Assembly: GCF_003384725.1 (NCBI RefSeq)
Contig: NZ_QNVV01000015.1
Span: 54,868-118,867, forward strand
Direction: 5' to 3'
Length of the DNA stretch: 64,000 bases
From: Chryseobacterium pennipullorum
GTDB taxonomy: Bacteria > Bacteroidota > Bacteroidia > Flavobacteriales > Weeksellaceae
The notes beneath the pieces were generated by a model, which did no database searches, was not told the origin of the DNA, and saw only the letters and a program-made list of their open reading frames with translations. The stretch's first letter is position 1; each line of letters begins with the position of its first letter. Positions 51,627 through 59,980 of this stretch are shown piece by piece. The translations under genes were made by a program, and so were the position numbers.

Positions 51627-54197
51627 TTAGCTACGCAGATCTTCCAAAAACTGTTCCAAAGAATGAAGGTCACTGATCAGGACTTCTCTGGCTTTGGCTC
51701 CGTTGAAGCCTCCTACAATGCCGCTGGCTTCCAGCTGGTCCATAATTCTTCCCGCTCTGTTGTATCCTAACTTCAACTGACGCTGAAGCATAGAGGTGGA
51801 ACCCTGTTGGGTAGAAACAATGATTCTTGCTGCTTCTTCGAACAAGGCATCTTTTTCATTCGGATCAAAAGTTCCTGCAGAGCTTGTAGAGTCTTCGGAA
51901 ACATATTCAGGAAGAAGGAACGCTGATGAATACCCTTTTTGCTCTCCGATAAATTCTGCAATTCTTTCCACTTCCGGAGTGTCTACGAAAGCACACTGAA
52001 GCCTTAAAATCTCATTTCCGTTGAAGTAAAGCATATCTCCTTTACCAATCAGCTGATCTGCCCCTGGAGAGTCAAGAATTGTTCTGGAGTCTACACTGGA
52101 AATTACTCTGAAAGCAGCCCTCGCCGGGAAGTTGGCCTTGATCATACCTGTAATTACATTAACCGATGGTCTCTGGGTAGCAACAATAAGGTGAATTCCT
52201 ACAGCTCTTGCAAGCTGCGCAAGTCTGGCGATCGGTAATTCAACTTCTTTTCCGGCAGTCATGATCAAATCTGCAAACTCGTCTACCACCAATACAATAT
52301 AAGGTAAGAAACGGTGTCCGTTTTCAGGATTCAGCTTTCTTTCAGCAAATTTTTTGTTGTATTCCTTTAAATTTTTACAAAAGGCGTTTTTAAGAAGATC
52401 GTATCGGTTGTCCATCTCAACACACAGGGAATTTAAGGTGTTGATTACCTTATTGGTATCTGTGATGATCGCTTCTTCTGCATCCGGCAGTTTAGCCAGA
52501 TAGTGTCTTTCAATCTTTGAATATAAAGACAATTCTACTTTCTTAGGATCTACCATAACGAATTTAAGCTCGCTCGGGTGTTTTTTATAAAGAAGGGAAG
52601 TCAGAATGGCATTGATTCCAACAGATTTACCCTGTCCGGTGGCTCCCGCCATCAGTAGGTGAGGCATTTTTGAAAGATCAGCCATAAAAATCTCATTGGA
52701 GATTGTTTTCCCGAAAACTACCGGAAGGTCCATGTCTGTATTCTGGAACTTCTGGGAGGCGATCACGGAACGCATCGAAACCATGGTAGGATTTTTTCTG
52801 GGTACCTCAATACCGATGGTTCCTTTTCCGGGCATCGGAGCAATAATCCTGATTCCCAGCGCGGAAAGGTTCAATGCGATATCGTCCTGCAGTTTTTTAA
52901 TAGCGGCTACCCGGATTCCTGCTTCCGGTACAATTTCATATAATGTAACCGTAGGACCGATTGTTGCCTTGATCTCTGCAATTCCTACGTTGAAGTTTTT
53001 CAGAAGTCCAACGATTTTATTTTTATTTTCTTCTAATTCTTCTTTGTTGATGGAAATTTCTTCACTGCCATAATCTTTCAGTAATTCTACAGGAGGCATT
53101 TGGAATTTAGCCAGATCAAGCTTGTGGTCATACAAACCGTGTTTTTCTACAAGTTCCTGTGATTGCTTTTCAGAGTCATCAAGAATGTCAATTACAGGAG
53201 CCACTTCTACATTGAATTTAATGTTTTCCTGTGCTGGTACCGAAGTCTGCACCGGTGAAGGCGTAGAAGGCCTGATGTCAAAAGCTTCTTCCGGGCTAGA
53301 TACCGGAACCGATGGCTTGGTGCTCAAGTGTAAACTGACCGGTTGAGTTGTCAGTTTTTGCTCATCTTCAAAGGAAGTATGATTGGGAGTGGCAATTGTT
53401 TCAATATCTGTGGAAACCGGAACTTCAGGAAATCCTTTAGGAACGTTGACAGGTTCCGGGGCTTTTGTTGTACCGATCGGCTTATTTGAATCCTGATGGG
53501 TAAGATCGCTTACGATGACATTGGATGCTGTTTCTTCTTCTGCTTCCTCCTTCAGGTCTTCATCTGCTTCAAAATCTTCATCAGAATCAGGAATCATAGA
53601 TTTTACCCGGCCAATCGTATTTTCATTGATCTTATCCAGTTTTGCTTTGATAGAGCTTGGGCGAAGATTAAATTCAAGAATGAAATACAGAAGTATACTC
53701 GCTGCCAGTACGGTCCATAACCCTACAGCTCCAATAATGGAATTAAGATAATCCATGATCTGAAAGCCATAAACGCCTCCCAAAACACCCTGTCCTTTTG
53801 TAAGTGCTCCCATGAAAATAGGAAGCCAGCAAATAAAGAATAAAGAATGTCCTATTGTTTTCCATGGTTTGAAGGTCTTCTTTTTCAGAATCAGGGTTCC
53901 TACCACCAAAAATAAAAAGGCAATAATAAAAGAAGCGATCCCGATACTTTCAAAGATGAAAATATTTCCCAGCCAGTCACCCACCTTACCAAAAACGTTT
54001 GATGATTTTATGCTTTTATCAAGCATTGTGCCTGCCTGGCTCTGATCTGCTTTCCAGTTCATTAAATAAGAAATGAAAGAGAACGTGAGAACGGCAGAGA
54101 AAAGGATGAAGGTAAGCCCGAAGAATATGCGTGGCTTAGATAAAATTCTGCCTTTTTCAGGCGATTCAGTCTGTTTTTTTTGTGTCTTTCTATCCAT
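51627..54197 (-). CDS. ftsK: DNA translocase FtsK/SpoIIIE
   Basis: An 856-residue divisome-linked DNA pump. The N-terminus has about four transmembrane helices (30-185). A Ser/Pro/Glu-rich linker runs to about 370. The motor has Walker A GATGQGKSVG with K524, Walker B IVLVVDEFADLIM, and the RLAQLARAVGIHLIVATQRPS block. The C-terminal winged-helix gamma domain (ALFEEAARIIVSTQQGSTSMLQRQLKLGYNRAGRIMDQLE) reads KOPS-type polarity signals. It moves chromosome termini during division. The linker is moderately long but normal for the phylum. A TAAATTTG element (54211-54218) sits close upstream. Confidence 0.97.
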   Translation of the reverse strand: MDRKTQKKQTESPEKGRILSKPRIFFGLTFILFSAVLTFSFISYLMNWKADQSQAGTMLDKSIKSSNVFGKVGDWLGNIFIFESIGIASFIIAFLFLVVGTLILKKKTFKPWKTIGHSLFFICWLPIFMGALTKGQGVLGGVYGFQIMDYLNSIIGAVGLWTVLAASILLYFILEFNLRPSSIKAKLDKINENTIGRVKSMIPDSDEDFEADEDLKEEAEEETASNVIVSDLTHQDSNKPIGTTKAPEPVNVPKGFPEVPVSTDIETIATPNHTSFEDEQKLTTQPVSLHLSTKPSVPVSSPEEAFDIRPSTPSPVQTSVPAQENIKFNVEVAPVIDILDDSEKQSQELVEKHGLYDHKLDLAKFQMPPVELLKDYGSEEISINKEELEENKNKIVGLLKNFNVGIAEIKATIGPTVTLYEIVPEAGIRVAAIKKLQDDIALNLSALGIRIIAPMPGKGTIGIEVPRKNPTMVSMRSVIASQKFQNTDMDLPVVFGKTISNEIFMADLSKMPHLLMAGATGQGKSVGINAILTSLLYKKHPSELKFVMVDPKKVELSLYSKIERHYLAKLPDAEEAIITDTNKVINTLNSLCVEMDNRYDLLKNAFCKNLKEYNKKFAERKLNPENGHRFLPYIVLVVDEFADLIMTAGKEVELPIARLAQLARAVGIHLIVATQRPSVNVITGMIKANFPARAAFRVISSVDSRTILDSPGADQLIGKGDMLYFNGNEILRLQCAFVDTPEVERIAEFIGEQKGYSSAFLLPEYVSEDSTSSAGTFDPNEKDALFEEAARIIVSTQQGSTSMLQRQLKLGYNRAGRIMDQLEASGIVGGFNGAKAREVLISDLHSLEQFLEDLRS

Positions 54198-54210
54198 AAT
54201 AACAATGTCG

Positions 54211-54218
54211 CAAATTTA
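54211..54218 (-). promoter_or_regulatory. -7 promoter element of ftsK
   Basis: TAAATTTG on the minus strand matches TAnnTTTG, but it leaves a leader of only a few bases before the ATG, so it is uncertain. Confidence 0.35.
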
Positions 54219-54606
54219 ATGTTTTTCAACATTAAATGAATCTTTTTTATCCAAAAAACATTTTGGAAATCCCGCTTTGTAGAGCAGTTATTTAAAATCT
54301 GATTAAAAAATATTTTTTATTAATAGTAGAATAAAATAAGGCTATTTTTTTTGTTTATCCAAATCTGAAAAGGTTAATTATTTTAACTTTCATTTATTTA
54401 TTCGTTACATGATTTTAAATTAAGTATAAATTTCTTGAATAATAACATGTTATTAAAAAAAATAAATTGATAATTAATTATGAGTTAAAAATTTAAATTA
54501 GGCGATTGTTTTTTATGTGATAGATCTGCGATTTTTTTTCGAAAAAATTAATAATATTGAAATATTTTAATATTATTTTTTATAATATAATTAAAAAAAT
54601 ATATTT

Positions 54607-54614
54607 TATATTTG
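54607..54614 (+). promoter_or_regulatory. -7 promoter element of the LamG-like protein gene
   Basis: TATATTTG matches TAnnTTTG and lies about 170 bp before the preferred ATG at 54783. Confidence 0.45.
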
Positions 54615-54782
54615 CATAATATCAAAAAGCTATCTTCATAAAGTGGTTGCTGTTGTTTACCAATGGCCTGTATAAAAGCTATAATATAAGCTTTGTGTAA
54701 TCATATTCCATTCACCTATTCCACTCAACAGCACCTCTTAAAGATTTGCTACATAAAAGACAATAATATTAAAAATGCATCA

Positions 54783-57743
54783 ATGAGAAAGAATTTATTA
54801 TTTGTATTCTTGTTGGGTAGTTGTATGCTATGGGCGCAATCTCCTGGTGGTGTTTCAGCCAATCTGCAAATTTGGGTAAAAGCCGATGCGGGTACAGCAA
54901 CTACGACAGATAATGCACAGGTACCCGTGTGGACCAATCAGAAAACAGGTGGTGCTAATGGGATTGCCAATCAAGGGATGCCGGGTTATTATGCTGATCC
55001 AGGGGCCGGTGCAAGACCAGTTTACCGTGCAGCAACAGCTATTCCGAGTTTTAACTTTAATCCTGCTATCGAGATTATAAGTACCAATGTATATCGGTCC
55101 GGTTATAAATTCCCTTCCGGTTTTCCGGATAACGCTACCAATGCACTCACTTCATATATACACCTTTCCAGAACGGCGTCTGCGTCTTACAGATCGGTAT
55201 TTGTCATGAATGGCACTCTGGTGAATTCCAATCCAACGGAAATAGCGGGATCCTGGCAGTCTCCTTTTTTTGGTACTCAAAATAACCGCCCTGAGTTTTA
55301 TAACGAAAAGGAGTCTGGTGATGTGCTCTTCGGTACCAAAGTGATCAATACCGTGGGGACCGGCGTTCCGAGTATACAGTCTTATTACAATAGTGCTTCA
55401 GGAGGAAACATGAACTATCTTTTCGGAAATAACGGTTTGGAGTTCGGGCAGCCTTCGAATAATGTCTCCTCCACCAGTAATTATCCGGGAATGGTTCTGT
55501 TAATGGACAACGATGGCGGAAACGGAAGTAATTCATTGACTGGAGACAGAATCGGTGAGTTTATACTGTATTCAGGAACCCAGACTCCTGCTGAAAGACA
55601 AAAAGTGAATTCTTATCTGGGGTATAAGTATGGGATAACTCTCGACCAAAGTACACCGCAAAGTTATATTGCATCAGACGGAACAACGATGATGTGGGAT
55701 CATACGGGTACGGGAGCTTCTGCTTATAACAATAATATTGCCGGTATCGGTAGAGACAATGGATCTGCACTCAATCAGAAACAGTCGAACTCTGTCAATG
55801 AAGAAGTAACTCAGGTTGTGATTGCGGCAAATACTTTTGTAAGCTCTAACGCTGCCAATACAAGTAGCATGGAAAATATGCAGTTTCTTAGCTGGGGAGA
55901 TAATGGGTTGAGAAGAAGCTACAGTGTGCCGGTTTCACCACCGGCAGGAAATACAGCAAATTATAGAATGGCAGCCATATGGAAAGTTCAGCGGTCTTCA
56001 GGATTTACACAACCCGTCACAATCGCGCTGCCTGCTGTTCCGGTAAATACTGTTTATCTGGTAAGATCTACAGATGCTTTGTTTAACGGAGCTGACACCT
56101 GGTTGCCTTTATCCGTAACAACAGTAAACGGAGTCAGCTATGTGCAGGCTCCCAATATAGACTTTTCTGATTCTGCCGGTGAATATTTCACTTTTGCAAC
56201 TTTTGTGATCGGTCCGGGAGGCGTAGATAATGGATTGAGGATGTGGCTTAGAGCAGATAAAAGCTTTTCGCCGGATCGATGGGAAGATCAGTCTGTTGAA
56301 GGGAATGATTTTACTCAAACTAACCCATCAAGACAGCCTGTTTTGGTGCCTGCGGATGTAAAACATAACTTTAATCCTTCTGCGGATTTTGGAGATGCAA
56401 CAGCATCAGGAGCAAAATTTATGGTAGTACCTTCCGGTAAACCTTACTCTGCCAATGGAATGGATTCTTCTGTATTTACCATGATCAACCCAAGAGATTT
56501 TGGACCGAGTACATATAATGAATATTTTGGCTTTGGAGGTACCACGACCGGCTCTGCACTTACAGAGGCTAACTGGCCGGTATATACCAGTTCAGGAACC
56601 GACGGAAATATGCAGGTTGGGCCCTATACGGCATCCACAATGGCCAGAGTGAAAGGGAAAACACAGTTGACAGACTACTCTTATACCATGGGAGGTTCTA
56701 TTAACTATGGACTGGATGGGCAAAATCAAAATGTAAATGCTACGGTTACCGCAACGAACAGCAGAACAGCAAGCGGAGCTATCTTAGGCAGCCAGCCAAG
56801 TTATTTTCCAAATGCTGACATCGGCGAAGTTATTGGATTTGAAAGAGAATTATCTCCAGTGGAAAAGCAGAGGGTGAGATCTTATCTTGCCATAAAGTAT
56901 GGAGTAACCTTGCAGCAGCCACAGAACTATATTGCAGCGAATGAAACAACAATCACTTGGAATTCTGCTTTAGATACGAATTTCAATAATAATATTTTTG
57001 GTATGGCGAAAGATGTGGCAACAATTTTGGATCAGGTTGTTTCCTCCAGTATCAATGCAGAAAATAATATTATCCTGACTGTATCCACGAGCAATAATTT
57101 TGTGTTGCCCAATATAGATCCTACCCGCGTGACTTTCCTGCAGAATAATACATTCCTTCTTATGGGGGATAATAACAATCAGGATCTGACATTGGTGAAT
57201 TATGGTATAGCTCCCGGAAAAATCATTCAGCGGTCATGGCTGGCACAAAGAACAAATAATACAGCTGTTACCTGGCTACAGGCTGATCTTTCGGCTTATA
57301 GCGGGATTTTACCAACTGATAAGGCGTTTATGGTGGTGGCTGATGACAGTGGTTTTTCCCAGAACGTACAGTTGATTTCAGCTGCTACATTTTCGGATGG
57401 AAAAGCAGTCTTCAGGTATTCTTTTCCTGCTAATAAATACTTTACATTCGGAATTAATCTTCAGACGTATTGCACCCAAAATCCACAAATAGGAACTCCG
57501 GATGGGTATACCAAAATGGGGATTACAAGGCATACGGATACACAGAGCGGCTGGCCTGGAAATATACCCAATGGTTTTATCGCATTGGAATCAAAAGATA
57601 AAGGACTGGTAGTAACCAGAACGACACCGGAAAACATTGCCCTGCCTGTGGAAGGAATGTTGATTTATGATACCACAGATAAATGTTTTAAGTTGTATAA
57701 CGGTACCACCTGGAAATGTATAACCAGAACTTGTAATGAATAA
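54783..57743 (+). CDS. Large secreted protein with two LamG-like (DUF8202-type) repeats
   Basis: A 986-residue protein. The ATG at 54783 begins a signal peptide (MRKNLLFVFLLGSCMLWAQ); the frame also runs 90 bp upstream. Two homologous halves are clear. Each starts with a lectin-like stretch (NLQIWVKADAG and GLRMWLRADKS), carries GEFILYSGTQTPAERQKVNSYLGYKYGITL or GEVIGFERELSPVEKQRVRSYLAIKYGVTL, and continues with an IAGIGRD or IFGMAKD block. The family is thought to be surface adhesin or glycan-binding material. No type IX C-terminal sorting domain is visible; instead the tail carries a short IYDTTDKCFKLYNGTTWKCI motif. The next gene overlaps its stop codon by 8 bp. Confidence 0.85.
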   Translation: MRKNLLFVFLLGSCMLWAQSPGGVSANLQIWVKADAGTATTTDNAQVPVWTNQKTGGANGIANQGMPGYYADPGAGARPVYRAATAIPSFNFNPAIEIISTNVYRSGYKFPSGFPDNATNALTSYIHLSRTASASYRSVFVMNGTLVNSNPTEIAGSWQSPFFGTQNNRPEFYNEKESGDVLFGTKVINTVGTGVPSIQSYYNSASGGNMNYLFGNNGLEFGQPSNNVSSTSNYPGMVLLMDNDGGNGSNSLTGDRIGEFILYSGTQTPAERQKVNSYLGYKYGITLDQSTPQSYIASDGTTMMWDHTGTGASAYNNNIAGIGRDNGSALNQKQSNSVNEEVTQVVIAANTFVSSNAANTSSMENMQFLSWGDNGLRRSYSVPVSPPAGNTANYRMAAIWKVQRSSGFTQPVTIALPAVPVNTVYLVRSTDALFNGADTWLPLSVTTVNGVSYVQAPNIDFSDSAGEYFTFATFVIGPGGVDNGLRMWLRADKSFSPDRWEDQSVEGNDFTQTNPSRQPVLVPADVKHNFNPSADFGDATASGAKFMVVPSGKPYSANGMDSSVFTMINPRDFGPSTYNEYFGFGGTTTGSALTEANWPVYTSSGTDGNMQVGPYTASTMARVKGKTQLTDYSYTMGGSINYGLDGQNQNVNATVTATNSRTASGAILGSQPSYFPNADIGEVIGFERELSPVEKQRVRSYLAIKYGVTLQQPQNYIAANETTITWNSALDTNFNNNIFGMAKDVATILDQVVSSSINAENNIILTVSTSNNFVLPNIDPTRVTFLQNNTFLLMGDNNNQDLTLVNYGIAPGKIIQRSWLAQRTNNTAVTWLQADLSAYSGILPTDKAFMVVADDSGFSQNVQLISAATFSDGKAVFRYSFPANKYFTFGINLQTYCTQNPQIGTPDGYTKMGITRHTDTQSGWPGNIPNGFIALESKDKGLVVTRTTPENIALPVEGMLIYDTTDKCFKLYNGTTWKCITRTCNE

Positions 57744-58254
57744 AGCGACAAAAATGAAAAGCATAATTGTAATAGGGGCGTTATTCTGTGCGGAAATCTT
57801 ATCCGCACAGGTTGCCATTGAAAAAAGTCAGGTGGATGGTGATGGGGTGTTGGACTTTCCTGCAAATACTACAAAAGGTATATTGTTGCCTATCGTAGAA
57901 ACACTTCCGGCTAATGCCGTAGAAGGAACGCTTTTGATGGATAGAAATGATAGCGTATTAAAAATGAAACTTGAGTCTGCCTGGGTTCCGTTGAGTGATG
58001 CCGGCTCCGTAGCAGCTGTTTCTTTCAATACCAGTGGAGAAACTTCGGGCCAGAATGGAGTGGTTATGGGATCCAATACCACCAATGCACCGGGGATTTT
58101 GGTGTTGGAATCATCCAGCAAAGCGCTTATTCTTCCTAAGGTAGCGGAACCGCATCTCAATGTTAAAAGTCCCTATCCTGGTATGGTATGTTACGATACT
58201 GTAAGCAAAACTATGGCTGTTTTTGACGGTCTGAAGTGGAGCTATTGGAAATAA
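57736..58254 (+). CDS. Small secreted partner protein
   Basis: A 172-residue exported protein. Starts at 57736 (overlapping the upstream stop) and 57754 (MKSIIVIGALFCAEILSAQ) are both possible; the second gives the cleaner signal peptide. The mature part is made of beta-like segments with PANTTKGILLPIVETLPANAVEGTLLMDRNDS, and it ends with MVCYDTVSKTMAVFDGLKWSYWK. That closing motif repeats the IYDTTDKCFKLYNGTTWK tail of the upstream protein, so the two may share an attachment or folding unit. The family is not named. A weak hairpin follows. Confidence 0.75.
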   Translation: MNKATKMKSIIVIGALFCAEILSAQVAIEKSQVDGDGVLDFPANTTKGILLPIVETLPANAVEGTLLMDRNDSVLKMKLESAWVPLSDAGSVAAVSFNTSGETSGQNGVVMGSNTTNAPGILVLESSSKALILPKVAEPHLNVKSPYPGMVCYDTVSKTMAVFDGLKWSYWK

Positions 58255-58282
58255 ATTCAATGCATTTTAAATAATGTATCTT

Positions 58283-58317
58283 AAGGGTTGTTTCAGATTG
58301 AGGCAACCTTTTCCTTT
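58283..58317 (+). terminator. Weak terminator after the small secreted protein gene
   Basis: GGTTG (58286-58290) pairs with CAACC (58304-58308), with partial extension, followed by TTTTCCTTT. Confidence 0.4.
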
Positions 58318-58374
58318 ATCATGTATACCTGCACTTTTTTGAACTAGTTCATATTCCAGGAATTTTGAGCTCTG

Positions 58375-58382
58375 TAATTTTG
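58375..58382 (+). promoter_or_regulatory. -7 promoter element of the isochorismatase-family gene
   Basis: TAATTTTG matches TAnnTTTG and lies 19 bp before the ATG. A perfect palindrome GAACTAGTTC (58341-58350) sits about 25 bp upstream and could be an operator. Confidence 0.5.
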
Positions 58383-58401
58383 CCCTATTAAAATATAACA
58401 A

Positions 58402-59046
58402 ATGAAAATCGGATTTAAAAATGTACTCACAGTATGTTTAACACTAACTTTATTCTTACCCATGAACGCACAACAAAAAAGAACAATGGAAAACACCGCA
58501 TTATTGATTATCGATGTCCAGAACGATTATTTTCCGGGAGGGAAAATGGCATTGGAAAAAGCTGAACAGGCTGGCGAAAACACTAAAAAGATTTTAGAAT
58601 ATTTTAGGAAAAATAATCTTCCTGTTATTCATATTCAACATATTTCTGCCAATGAAGGAGCTGCCTTTTTTCTTCCTGGTACTTCAGGTGTGGAGATTAA
58701 TCTGCTAGTTTCACCAAAACCGGGTGAAAAAATAATTACAAAGCATTTCCCCAACAGTTTCAGGGAAACTGGCCTTTTAGAATATCTTCAGTCAAAAGGG
58801 ATCAGGAATCTCGTCATTACAGGAATGATGACGGATGTGTGTATAGAATCTACCACCAGGGCTGCTTTCGATTTTGGCTTCAGCAATACCATTATCGGGG
58901 ATGCTACTGCCACAAAGGATAGAGAACTGGGTGGCCAAATTATAAAAGCTTCAGAAGTTCAGAGATCTTTTCTCGCAGGAATATCAGCTTTAGGAAACCT
59001 GTACAGCCGGGTTACGACTACCCGTGATTTTATAAACGGAAAATAG
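58402..59046 (+). CDS. Exported isochorismatase-family cysteine hydrolase
   Basis: A 214-residue hydrolase with the Asp-Lys-Cys triad of the family: D38 in LLIIDVQNDYF, K114 in TKHFPNSF and C147 in GMMTDVCIES. Members hydrolyse isochorismate, nicotinamide or small amides; the substrate is open. The N-terminus (MKIGFKNVLTVCLTLTLFLP, then MNAQ) looks like a signal peptide, which is unusual for a family that is normally cytoplasmic. A shorter start at the Met at residue 29 would give a cytoplasmic protein. The Crp-type regulator gene begins 66 bp later and may belong to the same unit. Confidence 0.85.
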   Translation: MKIGFKNVLTVCLTLTLFLPMNAQQKRTMENTALLIIDVQNDYFPGGKMALEKAEQAGENTKKILEYFRKNNLPVIHIQHISANEGAAFFLPGTSGVEINLLVSPKPGEKIITKHFPNSFRETGLLEYLQSKGIRNLVITGMMTDVCIESTTRAAFDFGFSNTIIGDATATKDRELGGQIIKASEVQRSFLAGISALGNLYSRVTTTRDFINGK

Positions 59047-59112
59047 CTTAAAGTAACTTAGTGAATAAAGATGCTGGTATTATTGGTATCTTTATTTTGT
59101 TTTTATTAAACC

Positions 59113-59694
59113 ATGTTCGATTTACTGTATAAAAATATCAGCCGGTACGCAGTGTTTTCTGAAGAAGAATTTGCACGGTTTGCAGCACCGTTTCAGTTGA
59201 AGAAGTTTAAAAAGAGAGAAGTTGTTCTCAAAGCAGGAGATTATTGCTTTTTTGAGGGGTTTGTTGTAAGCGGGTGTTTTAAAGTATATTATCTGAATGA
59301 AAAAGGGTTTGAGCAGATTTTGTATTTTGCTGTTGCCGGATGGTGGATTACAGACCTGGACAGTTTCATCAATCATATTCCGAGCATTTTGACTATTGAA
59401 GCCCTTGAGGATAGTGAAGTGCTGATGATTTCAAAAAAAGAGAAGGAACATCTGTATGTCACGATGCCTCCGATAGAAAAGCTTTTCAGAATCATGAATC
59501 AACAGTCGTCGGTGGCACTCCAACGAAGAATTCTCTCCTTAACGGGTCAAACAGCGGACAAACGGTATCTTGAATTTCTGAAAAAATATCCCGGATTGGA
59601 ACAAAACCTGACCCAGCAACAGGTCGCTTCATACCTGGGAATTACTCATGAGTTTCTCAGTAAAATCCGAAAAAAAATAACGCTCCAAAAATAA
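59113..59694 (+). CDS. Crp/Fnr-family transcriptional regulator
   Basis: A 193-residue regulator with an N-terminal cyclic-nucleotide-type barrel (about 20-115: VVLKAGDYCFFEGFVVSGCFKVYY and a WWITDLDSFINHIPS segment) and a C-terminal helix-turn-helix (LTQQQVASYLGITHEFLSKIRKKI, about 165-188). It lacks the iron-sulfur cysteines of Fnr. This small subtype is common in Bacteroidota next to genes for stress or small-molecule hydrolases. It follows the isochorismatase-family gene and probably regulates it. Confidence 0.9.
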   Translation: MFDLLYKNISRYAVFSEEEFARFAAPFQLKKFKKREVVLKAGDYCFFEGFVVSGCFKVYYLNEKGFEQILYFAVAGWWITDLDSFINHIPSILTIEALEDSEVLMISKKEKEHLYVTMPPIEKLFRIMNQQSSVALQRRILSLTGQTADKRYLEFLKKYPGLEQNLTQQQVASYLGITHEFLSKIRKKITLQK

Positions 59695-59980
59695 GGAAGC
59701 TGTTTTTTTTAATTACAATGAAATGCTTTGATTTTAATAAACGGAAAACTAATACTTTACATAAAAGTTAAATCAATCATATAGAACTATTCAATGACTG
59801 GGATAGTCATAATGAATCTATATTCTTGCGGTTTTAAAAATTGAATTTTTCCTAATGTTTTCAAGCTTATTAAGAATGTTTCAAAATAAGCAAAATGGGG
59901 ACCAAAGTGACAAAAAACAGCTTTTTTTAACTCCTTTGTTGTTTATCATGCTTATTTTTGCATGTCAAGTACAATAAATC
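59695..59980. other. Intergenic region before ccsBA
   Basis: This 286-bp stretch has an imperfect palindrome centred near 59802 (ATGACT-GGGAT-AGTCAT with flanking ATTCA/TGAAT pairs) and the ccsBA -7 element. I see no gene. Confidence 0.5.
59953..59960 (+). promoter_or_regulatory. -7 promoter element of ccsBA
   Basis: TATTTTTG matches TAnnTTTG and lies 20 bp before the ATG. Confidence 0.55.

Larger units (their letters stand above)
54198..54782. other. AT-rich intergenic region between ftsK and the LamG-like protein gene
   Basis: This 585-bp stretch is very AT-rich. It contains the ftsK and downstream gene -7 elements. I see no gene, RNA or repeat in it. Confidence 0.6.
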
